Assembly (NCBI GenBank): GCA_040289115.1
Contig: PSKS01000063.1
Span: 1 to 14,280, forward strand
Direction: 5' to 3'
DNA: 14,280 bases
Source: JAUQQI01 sp040289115
GTDB lineage: Bacteria > Chloroflexota > Dehalococcoidia > JAUQQI01
Shown: positions 1 to 7,271 of the stretch, piece after piece
Numbering within the stretch: position 1 is the stretch's first letter
Layout: each line of letters opens with the position of its first letter
Made by a program: the position numbers and the translations under genes
Notes under the pieces: generated by a model
The model's input: the letters and a program-made list of their open reading frames with translations, nothing else
Told to the model about the DNA's origin: nothing
The model's database searches: none

Positions 1-223
1 CCGGCCACAGCACCGTATAACTTACGTGCTGGTGGAGATCGAAATGGGCCGGGTCGGCATCAAGCCGGACCGTGAGCACACCCCCGTAACGGGGAGTTTC
101 GGCCGCCGGGGAAGGCCCGGGCTGGGTCAGCCGCTCCGTTGGCCTGCAGCCCAGAAGGGCGGCCCCCCCGAGCGCACCGATTCCGGCCAGAAATTCCCGC
201 CGCGAAAGCCTGTTGCCCTCCAT
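1..223 (-). CDS. ABC transporter substrate-binding lipoprotein, family 5 (5' part only)
   Basis: Only the first 74 codons are in the window; the gene continues past the left edge. The N-terminus carries a twin-arginine signal (LSRREFLAG, residues 6-14), a hydrophobic stretch and a lipobox (ALLGC, Cys at residue 26), so the product should be exported by Tat and lipid-anchored. After a Pro/Ala-rich linker comes YGGVLTVRLDADPAHFD, the typical opening of family 5 (oligopeptide/dipeptide/nickel type) solute receptors. The ATG is preceded by AAAGGAGG at 230-237 with good spacing. It starts 24 bp after the dehydratase stop and is probably the last visible member of the IclR-headed operon, delivering that operon's substrate. 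Ligand unknown; family call firm, specificity not. Confidence 0.85.
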   Translation of the reverse strand, partial: MEGNRLSRREFLAGIGALGGAALLGCRPTERLTQPGPSPAAETPRYGGVLTVRLDADPAHFDLHQHVSYTVLWP

Positions 224-247
224 CTGTATCCTCCTTTCACAAAGCTT

Positions 248-1444
248 TTACCTTACCGGCGGAAGCCCCAGCTCCACCCCCGTCCCATCAAAGGCTAGCT
301 TGAGGCTTACGTCCCTGGGGGGCAGTATGACAGTGGCCAAGCCCGTGGCCGTCCGTTCACCCCGCTGGTTCTCGGCCCAGATATCGATGTCTACCAGGGC
401 GTAGCCGTCCTTGACGTACTTGCGGCTTACGCGGCCCCGGCACCAGGTGGTGTCCCCTACCAGGTTAAAGCCCCGAAGCTCCACCCTGAGCCGCTTGAGC
501 ACGCCGGTATCTCCCATCCAGTTGGTGACCAGTGAGCACAGCCACGATACCCGCTGAGGGCCGTAATCGTAGGTCCCAGGAACCCCGACCTGGCGGGCAA
601 CCTCCTCCCGGTGGTGGCCCATCCCGGTGTATTCGACCCCGCCCTCAGGCCTCCGGTAATAGTGCTCGGGATGCCGCCCGACCCGGGCCAGCAAAAGCCC
701 GTGGGTTTCGCCCCGACCACAACCCACCAGAAACCCGATGGTGTCCATCAGCGAGAGCGGACCCCGTATTACCGGCGGAAGCTCCTCCCCTTCGGCCACA
801 TCCTCCCAGTACCTGGGCTGCCCTCCCCGGACCCGCTCGGCCTCGGTCAAAACCAGCCGCTCGATCGTCTCCAGCTCCTGCGGACTGTACTGATGGGGCT
901 GAACTTCCCGGTGCTTGCCGGCCTCCCGGGCCGCCTGCCGCTCGTGCCGGGTGCACCAGGCTAGCACCCTGGCGATGAGTTCGTCCCGCTGGTTGGTAAA
1001 GTAGGCCTCGGTGTACTGAATGGCCATCCGGCCGGAGAAGCGTCCTTCCTTCAGTTCGACGGCCAGAACCCTTTCGATCCCGTTTATCCGGTCGCCAGGC
1101 CGGATGTGCCGGAAGAACTCCCAGTCGTTGCCGGCGAAAAAGCCGTGCACCCCTGGAAATCCCCAGCGGGTCCGGCCGGGCCAGCCCCAAACGTAGGGGA
1201 ACATGGGGTGGCCGACCATGGTCCCGTAGCGGCTGCGCCGGCCGTATTCCATGTCGCGGTAAAGGGGGTTTACATCTCCGATGCCGTTGCAGAAGTTGCG
1301 CATGGTGTCCGGGGTCGCGTCCTGCAGATACGGCCCCTCGGGCCGCAGCAGAACCCCCACCATCTGCCGGGCTTTTTCAACCGCCTCGTCCGTTATCAGA
1401 CCTTCAGGTAGCCTAACCTCAATGTCGGCCTCAGGGTCAGACAT
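248..1444 (-). CDS. MaoC-like / FAS1-type double-hotdog acyl dehydratase (hydratase)
   Basis: A 398-residue protein with two hotdog halves. The N-terminal half (about residues 30-170) has the FAS1-type dehydratase signature, with GDVNPLYRD at 57-65 and GTMVGHPMFPY at 74-84. The C-terminal half (about 210-375) has YGPQRVSW at 294-301 and ends in a strand-rich MaoC-like segment. Proteins of this type hydrate or dehydrate enoyl-/hydroxyacyl-CoA thioesters, for example mesaconyl-CoA-type hydratases. The frame is open much further upstream, but that part lies antisense-free inside the preceding CoA-transferase gene and is not protein-like; the ATG at 1444 lies 13 bp after that gene's stop and follows a GGGGG purine run. 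Context (CoA-transferases upstream, transporter downstream) suggests a step acting on the activated acyl-CoA. Exact substrate unknown. Confidence 0.85.
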   Translation of the reverse strand: MSDPEADIEVRLPEGLITDEAVEKARQMVGVLLRPEGPYLQDATPDTMRNFCNGIGDVNPLYRDMEYGRRSRYGTMVGHPMFPYVWGWPGRTRWGFPGVHGFFAGNDWEFFRHIRPGDRINGIERVLAVELKEGRFSGRMAIQYTEAYFTNQRDELIARVLAWCTRHERQAAREAGKHREVQPHQYSPQELETIERLVLTEAERVRGGQPRYWEDVAEGEELPPVIRGPLSLMDTIGFLVGCGRGETHGLLLARVGRHPEHYYRRPEGGVEYTGMGHHREEVARQVGVPGTYDYGPQRVSWLCSLVTNWMGDTGVLKRLRVELRGFNLVGDTTWCRGRVSRKYVKDGYALVDIDIWAENQRGERTATGLATVILPPRDVSLKLAFDGTGVELGLPPVR

Positions 1445-1457
1445 GGTTTTACCCCCA

Positions 1458-2675
1458 TCAGTAAATGACCTTCTCGGCAACCAGCCGGTCAAACTCCTCC
1501 TTGGAAAGGCCCAGGATTCTGCAAAAGACGTACTCGTTATGCTCCCCAAGCAGTGGGGCCCTCCTGAGCCGCCCCCTGGTCCCGTCGGCCTTCCAGGGCA
1601 GGCTGTAGATGGGCTCGGAGCCGAGGATGGGGTGCTCCACCTCCACGTAGACCCCACGCTCCCGGAAATGAGGGTCGAAATACCGGGCCTGGTGGTCCAG
1701 CAGGGGCGCGGCCGCAATCCCGGCTGCCTGGAGCCGCTCGGTGACCTCGTACCGGGTATATTGCCGGGTCCATTCCCCAACCAGCCGGTCCAAGGCCTCC
1801 CGGTTAGCCAGCCGCCCCATCACCGTGGCGAAGCGGGGGTCCAGGCCCCACTCCGGAGAGCCCATGGCGTTAACCAGCGCCTCCCACTCGGTGTCGGTCT
1901 TTACGGCGATGCTCACCCAGGTGTCCGGTTCCCGACAGGGGTAGTTGCCGCAGGGGGCTATCCCCGGCTCATGGTTGCCTTCCGGGCCCCGAAGCCGGCC
2001 GTTCATTTCAAAGTCGATAATGGCTTCCCCAATGGTGCACACGGCCGCCTCCCACTGGGAAAGGTCGATGTAAAGACTCCGACCCGTCCGCCGCCGGTAG
2101 AGCAGGCCTGCCACCACTGCCAGCGCCCCCATCAGGCTGGCGTGGGGATCGCAGTAGGCCTGCTGCATCCCGATGGGCTCCCCCCCGGGGTAGCCCACCA
2201 TCGCGTCGAGGCCCGAAAGGGCGGCAATGATGGCCGCATAACTGCGAATCTGGCTTAGGGGCCCGGTTTGGCCCGCCGCCGACATGGAGATCATGATAAT
2301 GTCCGGCTTTATCGCCCGCAACGACTCGTAATCGAGGCCCACCCGGGCCATGAAACCCGGGGCGAAATTTTCGACTACTATGTCGCTCCTGGAAATAAGC
2401 TCCTTCAGTAGCCGCTGCCCTTCCGGGTGGGTGATGTCAACGGTGATGCTCAGCTTGTTGCGGTTGATGTTGTGGAACATGTGGTTCTGGTCCGGGTCGG
2501 GCCGGTCGCCGATAATGGGCCGGCCCCAGCGCATGAAATCCAGGCGCTTGCGGCTTTCTACTTTGATGACCTCGGCCCCCAGGTCGGCTAGGATCTGACC
2601 CGGCAGCGCCCCAGCCCAAACCCAGCCGAAGTCCACGACCCGGATTCCGCTGAAGGGCAGATACTCCGCCATCAT
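1458..2675 (-). CDS. CaiB/BaiF class III CoA-transferase, beta-type subunit (copy 2)
   Basis: 405 residues, normal for the family. Near the N-terminus is LGAEVIKVESR (32-42), followed by VVENFAPG (100-107) and KPDIIMISMSAAGQTGP (123-139). These enzymes move CoA between carboxylates through an aspartyl-CoA thioester. At the position aligning with that Asp (Asp169 of formyl-CoA transferase) this protein has Glu209, in DLSQWEAAV. It resembles the gene at 3890-5119 more than its immediate neighbour, sharing DPRF, the ERLQ-AG-AA-P pattern and the E-I-D-NGR pattern. It starts at an ATGATG overlapping the upstream stop by 4 bp, so it is translationally coupled to the alpha-type gene and probably forms a heteromer with it, as BbsE/BbsF do for benzylsuccinate. 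Substrate not predictable. Confidence 0.88.
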   Translation of the reverse strand: MMAEYLPFSGIRVVDFGWVWAGALPGQILADLGAEVIKVESRKRLDFMRWGRPIIGDRPDPDQNHMFHNINRNKLSITVDITHPEGQRLLKELISRSDIVVENFAPGFMARVGLDYESLRAIKPDIIMISMSAAGQTGPLSQIRSYAAIIAALSGLDAMVGYPGGEPIGMQQAYCDPHASLMGALAVVAGLLYRRRTGRSLYIDLSQWEAAVCTIGEAIIDFEMNGRLRGPEGNHEPGIAPCGNYPCREPDTWVSIAVKTDTEWEALVNAMGSPEWGLDPRFATVMGRLANREALDRLVGEWTRQYTRYEVTERLQAAGIAAAPLLDHQARYFDPHFRERGVYVEVEHPILGSEPIYSLPWKADGTRGRLRRAPLLGEHNEYVFCRILGLSKEEFDRLVAEKVIY

Positions 2676-3886
2676 AACACCCCCGCCTGCCGTAGCTGGG
2701 TAAGCTCGGCCCGGGAGAGCCCGAGCCAGCTGATATATATCCGCTCGTTGTGTTCCCCCAAGAGGGGAGCCCGCGCCGGTGAACTGGCCCCCGTTTGTGA
2801 AAAGCGGAAGGGTAGGCCCGGGTAGGTGAGCCGGCCGGCCTCCGGGTGCTCCAGCTCGTAGAAAAAGCCCCGCTCCCTGAGCTGGGGTTCAGCAAGCACC
2901 TCGTCGACCTCCTTTAGGGGTGCCCCGGCCAACCTGTACTCCTGGCACCGCCGGAAGATCTCTTCTCGGGTGTGGGCCATCAGCCAGGGGGCCAGCAGGG
3001 CATCCAGCTCCTCGGCGTACTCTTCCTGGTTTTTAAGCCGGTCCCGGTACTTGGGGTCCCGGCCCCATTCGGGCTCGCCCACCATCTTGAGAAACTGCTC
3101 CCACTGGCGCCGCTCCGCGCACTGGAGGGCCACATACCCGTCCTTGCACCGGAAAACCCCGTGCGGGTACGGCTGGCCGATCAGCCGCCGGCCCGACCGC
3201 TGACGCAGTCGTCCGCCGAAAAGCCAGGCAACCACCCCAACCCCGGTATGAATTGTCGCCCAGACATCGGCCTCGGCCACGTCAATGAACTGGCCCCGGC
3301 CCGTAGCTTCCCGGCTGAAAAGGGCACACAGCGCCCCCAGCGCCCCCACCAGCCCGGCCTGGAAGCCGCTCTGGGTCAGGGGGAGTTTCAGCGGCTCCCG
3401 GTTAGGGTCTCCAATCCCGAGGCTCAGGCCACCGGCCGCCTGGGTATTTATGTCATAGGCCCGGTAGTCCCGGTAGGGGCCGTCCTGGCCGTAGGGGCTT
3501 ATAGCCACCACCACCAGTCTCGGGTTTACGGCCGAAAGTCTCCCGTAGTCCAGTCCCAGGTCGCAGGTCCGGGCCGGGGGCACGTTGTGGATGAAGACGT
3601 CGACCCTCTCCACTAGCCGGTCGAGAAGCCAACGGCCGGTGGCCGTCTCCAGGTTCAATGTTATCCCCAGTTTGCTAGTATTAAAATAAAGAAAAAGGCC
3701 GCTCCGTTCTGGGTGGGGAATATCCCGGGGGAACGGACCATGCCGACGGGCCGAGTCCCCCTCGGGCGGCTCCACTTTTATCACCTCGGCCCCGAGGTCC
3801 CCTAAAAGCTTTGCGGCATACGGGGCTGAGACAAAGTCCCCGTACTCGACCACTTTAAATCCGGCAAGGATTTGCGGCCTCGACAT
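2672..3886 (-). CDS. CaiB/BaiF class III CoA-transferase, alpha-type subunit (copy 2)
   Basis: 404 residues, full length. The N-terminus has KVVEYGDFVSAP (11-22) and LGAEVIKVEPPEGD (31-44). The glycine loop AGGLSLGIGD is at 151-160. GQFIDVAEADVW at 198-209 places Asp207 where the catalytic Asp of formyl-CoA transferase aligns; it is the only one of the four transferases here that keeps Asp. The C-terminus carries RAPLLGEHNERIY, common in the family. It begins 3 bp after the preceding gene and overlaps the next by ATGA. Its closest relative in the window is the broken gene at 5120-6324. It is probably the catalytic partner of the 1458-2675 product. Family certain; substrate unknown. Confidence 0.9.
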   Translation of the reverse strand: MSRPQILAGFKVVEYGDFVSAPYAAKLLGDLGAEVIKVEPPEGDSARRHGPFPRDIPHPERSGLFLYFNTSKLGITLNLETATGRWLLDRLVERVDVFIHNVPPARTCDLGLDYGRLSAVNPRLVVVAISPYGQDGPYRDYRAYDINTQAAGGLSLGIGDPNREPLKLPLTQSGFQAGLVGALGALCALFSREATGRGQFIDVAEADVWATIHTGVGVVAWLFGGRLRQRSGRRLIGQPYPHGVFRCKDGYVALQCAERRQWEQFLKMVGEPEWGRDPKYRDRLKNQEEYAEELDALLAPWLMAHTREEIFRRCQEYRLAGAPLKEVDEVLAEPQLRERGFFYELEHPEAGRLTYPGLPFRFSQTGASSPARAPLLGEHNERIYISWLGLSRAELTQLRQAGVL

Positions 3887-3889
3887 AGC

Positions 3890-5119
3890 CTACCACACCG
3901 CCTTTTCGGCTTCGAGCTCGGCAAGCTCCCTTTCCGAGAGTCCGAGAAGCCCACACAGCACTTCCCGGTTGTGAGCCCCAAGCTCCGGCGGCCAGGACGC
4001 GGCCTGCCGGTCTGTCTCGGAAAACCTCCAGGGCAGGCCCACCGCCGGCCTGAGCTCCCCAGCCGGACCTTTTACTTCCAGAAAGGCGCCCCGGGCCTTA
4101 AGATGCGGGTCACAAACCAGCTCAGCAGCCGTCACCGAAGGGACCGCCGCGACACCGGCCACCTGGAGCCGTTCACTGACCTCCCAGGAGTCGTGCTGCC
4201 GGGTCCAGGCCGCGATGATTTCGTCCAGTTCGGCCTGGTTATTATGCCTTAAGTAGCCGTCTGAAAATCGAGGGTCCCGGGCCAGCTCCGGCCACCCCAT
4301 CACCCGGCAGAGGGCCTGCCACTCGGCATCGGAACCCACGGCGATACTTACCCAGCGGTCTTCGCCCCGGCAGGGATAAACGTTATGGGGGGCTATCGCC
4401 TCGTCCCGGTTGCCCCGGCGCCGGCCGACCCGACCGTTCAGGGTGTAATCGAGGATTACTTCGCCCATTAGCCAGGTAACTACCTCCCGGCCCGAGACAT
4501 CCATGTGAGCACCCTCCCCGGTCCGCTTCCGGCGCCAAAGGGCGGCCACGGTGGCAAGACAAGCTACCAGCCCCACAGCATGGTCCATGTGGTTCCGAAG
4601 CTCTACCGGCGGCCCGTCCTCGTAGCCAGTAATAAAGCCTAGGCCGCCCAGGGCCGCAAAGATGGGCGCATACCCGGCGTGTAGCCGCTCAGGCCCTGTC
4701 TGGCCGGCGGCCGAGCATGAGACCATAATGATGTCGGGTTTTACCAAGCGGAGGGCCTCATAGCCCAGGCCAAGCCGGTCCAGCACACCCGGGCGGAAGT
4801 TTTCGATGATGACATCGCTTACGGCTGCAAGCTTTCGGGCCAATTCCACCGCCCTGGGGTGCTTCAGGTTAAGGGTGACCGATTTCTTGTGGGCGAGCAG
4901 CTCCTCGTAGGACGGTACCTCCTCCCGGCCGTAGACCGGGTGGGGCCGCCGGTGAATGTCCAGCCTGGCCCGGCTCTCCACCTTGATAACCTCGGCCCCC
5001 ATCAGGGCCAAAAGCCTAGTGCAGAAAGGCCCGGCGGCCTGCCATGTAAAGTCGAGCACCCGGACGCCCTCAAGGGGCGCTCGCCTCAGACCCTTCTCTT
5101 CGGCCCCTACGGGCTCCAT
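3890..5119 (-). CDS. CaiB/BaiF class III CoA-transferase, beta-type subunit (copy 1)
   Basis: 409 residues with MGAEVIKVESRARLD (40-54), VIIENFRPG (103-111) and KPDIIMVSCSAAGQTGP (127-143). The residue aligned with the catalytic Asp is Glu212, in MDVSGREVV. It is the paralog of the gene at 1458-2675. The ATG directly abuts the TAG stop of the upstream alpha-type gene, with no spacer. A leader of about 15 residues precedes the conserved LEGVRVLDF start; a shorter downstream start is possible, but the abutting ATG is favoured by the operon layout. Its natural partner would be the upstream gene, which is frameshifted in this sequence, so the pair may be non-functional or this subunit may pair with another alpha protein. 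Confidence 0.88.
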   Translation of the reverse strand: MEPVGAEEKGLRRAPLEGVRVLDFTWQAAGPFCTRLLALMGAEVIKVESRARLDIHRRPHPVYGREEVPSYEELLAHKKSVTLNLKHPRAVELARKLAAVSDVIIENFRPGVLDRLGLGYEALRLVKPDIIMVSCSAAGQTGPERLHAGYAPIFAALGGLGFITGYEDGPPVELRNHMDHAVGLVACLATVAALWRRKRTGEGAHMDVSGREVVTWLMGEVILDYTLNGRVGRRRGNRDEAIAPHNVYPCRGEDRWVSIAVGSDAEWQALCRVMGWPELARDPRFSDGYLRHNNQAELDEIIAAWTRQHDSWEVSERLQVAGVAAVPSVTAAELVCDPHLKARGAFLEVKGPAGELRPAVGLPWRFSETDRQAASWPPELGAHNREVLCGLLGLSERELAELEAEKAVW

Positions 5120-6324
5120 CTAAACCACCCCGTTGGCGGCAAGCCGGGCAATTTCCTCGGGCAGAACGCCCAGCCGGCCGAAGATTTCGCCGTTGTGCTC
5201 CCCCAGAAGGGGCGCCCGGCCCGGGGCCGGCGGCGGTTCCCCGGAGAAGCGGAAGGGCCAGGTGGGATAAAGCACCGGGCCGGTAAAGGGATGCTCTACC
5301 GGCGCAAAGAATCCCCGCCGGCGCTCGTGTTCGGAGTTTACCACCTCGGCGGCATCGTAGTAGGGGCCCACCGGAATGCCTTTTTCCTGGGCCAGGCGGT
5401 AAAGCTCCTCCTTGGAGTAGTTGCGGGACCACTCCCGAAGCCGAGCGTTGATATCCGCCCCGTACCGGCTCCGGCTTATCGGGTCCTTGAACCGCTCGTC
5501 CCGGGCCCAGTCAGGGTTGCCTATAAGCTCCACCAGAGCATCCCACTGGTGCTGCTCCAGGGCAAGAAGCTCCACGTAGCCGTCTCGGCAAGGGAGTACC
5601 CCGCCATACCTGAAGGAGCGGTTGGCTCGGGTCTCTAAGGTCCCATTCAAGTAGCGGTTAACGGCCGTAATATTGAGGTTCAGCTGGACCTCCTGGGCAG
5701 ATACGTCCACATACTGGCCCCGACCAGTAAACTCCCGGACATAAAGGGCAACTAGTACCGCCACCGCCCCCGCCACCCCGACCTCGTAGTGGGCCAGGTA
5801 ACCCCCGGCCTTAAGGGGTCCACGCTCCGGGGCCAGCTCGTAGGCGAGGCCGTTAGGCAGAAGGTAGCCTTCGCCGCCACCGTGGAAAAGGTTGAGTTCA
5901 TAGGCCTTCCAGCCGCTGCGGGGACCCTCGGAGCCGAATGGGGTTATACTTACGACGACCAGCTGAGGAAATTGCTCCCGAAGGCTCGGATAATCGAGGC
6001 CGAGCCGTGCAAGGTCGGGTGTTGCCAGGTCGACGATGAGGACGTCGGCTAAGCCCAGCAGTCTGAGAAGAAGTTCGCGGCCGCTGGGCAGCTCGGTATT
6101 GAGGGTGACCCCCTTTTTGCCAGTATTTAAGTTAAGTAAAGAAACAGGGCGCTGGTTTCCAGCCCCGGGCGCCGGTCCAAAAAAGGTCCCCGGCGGCGGG
6201 CGATATCGCCGGCGGGCGGCTCGACCTTGATCACCTCGGCGCCGAGCCCGGCCAAAATCTTGCCGCAGAAGGGGCCAGCGACAAACTGGGCATACTCGAC
6301 AACCGTAATGTCAGCCAGCAACAA
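5120..6324 (-). pseudogene. CaiB/BaiF class III CoA-transferase, alpha-type (copy 1), frameshifted
   Basis: The first 66 codons read ITVVEYAQFVAGPFCGKIL, then LGAEVIKVEPPAGDIARR, then SALFLYL, and stop at TAA (6129-6127). In another frame the protein resumes at once with NTGKKGVTLNTE and stays open to the TAG at 5120, including GQYVDVSAQEVQLNL, with Glu at the catalytic-Asp position. Removing one copy of the tandem TTAAGTTAAG at 6127-6136 restores a continuous protein of about 400 residues colinear with the gene at 2672-3886, which has FLYFNTSKLGITLN here. The likely start is TTG at 6324 (or 6321), inside the end of the IclR gene, preceded by GGAGGGGG. It may be a real mutation, a phase-variable slip or a sequencing error. 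The downstream 218-codon frame could only yield a C-terminal fragment. Confidence 0.85.
6127..6136. repeat. 5-bp tandem duplication (TTAAG x2) causing a frameshift
   Basis: Plus strand reads TTAAGTTAAG. On the coding (minus) strand this turns TAC-TTA-AAT-ACT (Tyr-Leu-Asn-Thr, as in the paralog) into a frame that meets TAA immediately. The exact unit duplication and restoration of the frame on removing one unit make this the cause of the break in the first CoA-transferase. Confidence 0.85.
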
Positions 6325-7123
6325 CTTCCCCCTCCGGCAGCCGGTAGCCGAGCTGGGCGGAGATGGCCCTAACCGCCGAAAGAAGGTACTCACGGTACCG
6401 CTCCATCTCAGGCCAGCCGAAGCGGTGGTCAGGTCCGCAGATGGTCAGGGCTCCAACCGGACGGCCGGTGAAGTCGAAGAAGGGTGCGGCGACGGCCGCA
6501 ATGCCCGAGTCCCGCTCACTGAAGGCGAAGGCAAGCCCCGAGCGGCGGATCTCGGCCAGCTGCGGGATAAGCTCTTCGGGGCTGCTGGGGGTATTAGGTG
6601 CTAGCCGGACGAAGCTTATACTTTTGAGGATTTCGGCCTGCTCGCCTTCAGGCAAGTGGGCCAGGAGGGCCTTGGCGGCGGCGCCGGCGTAGAGGGGTGC
6701 GGCCTCGCCGATGCGGACGACCCAGCGGATGGGGTGGGGGCTTTCCACCTGGTCGATGTAAACCCGGCGGCGGTTGATGAGCAGACTCAAAGCCACCGTC
6801 TCCCCGGAAAGGTCCCTGAGGCGGTGCATGAAGGGCCTGGCGATGGAGCGGATATCGGAATCCTTAACAAGGGCGCTGCTGAGGCGAAGCACACCGAAGC
6901 CGAGAGTGTAACGGCCAGAGGAATCGTCGGGCCGGACCAGGTCCCAGGCAGCCAGGGCCTTAATGAGGCGGTGAACGGTAGGCTTGGAAAGCCCGGTCAG
7001 CCGGCCGATTTCGGCCGGGGATAGTGGGCGGCCGGCATCGGCCAAGGCGAAAAGCACCGTCAGGGCCCGGTCCACCGCCTGGGCCCCAGGGATCGCAACC
7101 CCACCAGACGAATTGTTGTTCAT
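6311..7123 (-). CDS. IclR-family transcriptional regulator
   Basis: 270 residues. An N-terminal winged helix-turn-helix spans about residues 15-75, with the recognition region LSKPTVHRLIKAL at 45-57 and the wing DDSSGRYTLGFGVLRL at 66-81. The C-terminal effector domain spans about 85-260, with ETVALSLLINRRRVYIDQ, the AAPLYAGAAAKALLA segment, and ERDSGIAAVAAPFFD followed by GRPVGALTICGP. IclR proteins bind small carboxylates or aromatics and repress or activate adjacent catabolic genes. As the first gene of the leftward operon, with its end overlapping the first CoA-transferase, it probably controls that operon and itself. The ATG at 7123 has no obvious Shine-Dalgarno; it lies just downstream of the extended -10 and immediately beside a dyad, so expression may be weak or repressed. 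Confidence 0.92.
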   Translation of the reverse strand: MNNNSSGGVAIPGAQAVDRALTVLFALADAGRPLSPAEIGRLTGLSKPTVHRLIKALAAWDLVRPDDSSGRYTLGFGVLRLSSALVKDSDIRSIARPFMHRLRDLSGETVALSLLINRRRVYIDQVESPHPIRWVVRIGEAAPLYAGAAAKALLAHLPEGEQAEILKSISFVRLAPNTPSSPEELIPQLAEIRRSGLAFAFSERDSGIAAVAAPFFDFTGRPVGALTICGPDHRFGWPEMERYREYLLSAVRAISAQLGYRLPEGEVVAG

Positions 7124-7146
7124 AATATGGTCTATAGGTTCATATT
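7124..7146. promoter_or_regulatory. Dyad AATATG-N11-CATATT, candidate regulator site
   Basis: A perfect 6-bp inverted repeat (AATATG at 7124-7129, CATATT at 7141-7146) fills the region between the predicted transcription start and the IclR start codon. A protein bound here would block the promoter or the start codon region, as expected for IclR autoregulation. A direct repeat GTCTAT at 7130-7135 and 7150-7155, 20 bp apart (about two helical turns), overlaps it. This is inference from position and symmetry only. Confidence 0.4.
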
Positions 7147-7153
7147 GTAGTCT

Positions 7154-7190
7154 ATTATACCAAATAACACAAAGCCGTCTTTGTTGTCAA
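7154..7190 (-). promoter_or_regulatory. Probable extended -10 promoter for the iclR/CoA-transferase operon
   Basis: On the minus strand TGGTATAAT (7162-7154) is a perfect extended -10 element, giving an expected start near 7147 and a leader of about 24 nt before the IclR ATG. A TTGACA at 7190-7185 is a perfect -35 hexamer, but the spacer is 25 bp, too long for a normal sigma-70-type promoter. The promoter is therefore best read as extended -10 dependent, with the TTGACA possibly serving another purpose. Confidence 0.55.
7169..7184. promoter_or_regulatory. Dyad ACAAAG-CCGT-CTTTGT between TTGACA and the -10
   Basis: A perfect 6-bp inverted repeat with a 4-bp centre, directly abutting the TTGACA at 7185-7190 and lying 6 bp upstream of the extended -10. 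The placement suits an activator or repressor site; it could also form a small hairpin in a transcript reading through from the IS side, but no T-run follows. Confidence 0.35.
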
Positions 7191-7207
7191 GGTCTTGTGG
7201 CCCAAGC

Positions 7208-7226
7208 TAGGGCTTTTCAGAGTTCT
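7208..7226 (+). repeat. Left terminal inverted repeat of the ISAs1 relic
   Basis: Reads TAGGGCTTTTCAGAGTTCT. It matches the reverse complement of the right end in 17 of 19 positions, differing only at positions 13-14. Confidence 0.8.
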
Positions 7227-7271
7227 TAATAATAGCAGGGGAACCTACAGGTGGAGAGAGGAGGTGAGCAG

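Noticed and set aside
1445..1780. N-terminal extension making the dehydratase 510 residues long
   Set aside because: It lies wholly inside the upstream CoA-transferase gene in another frame, is rich in Pro/Gly/Arg/Ser like a shadow frame, and the conserved dehydratase begins after the ATG at 1444.
1281..2258. Long plus-strand open frame (325 codons), with others at 4859-5638 and 2972-3616
   Set aside because: These are antisense shadows of the CoA-transferase and dehydratase genes, typical of GC-rich coding DNA; no ribosome binding sites or domains.
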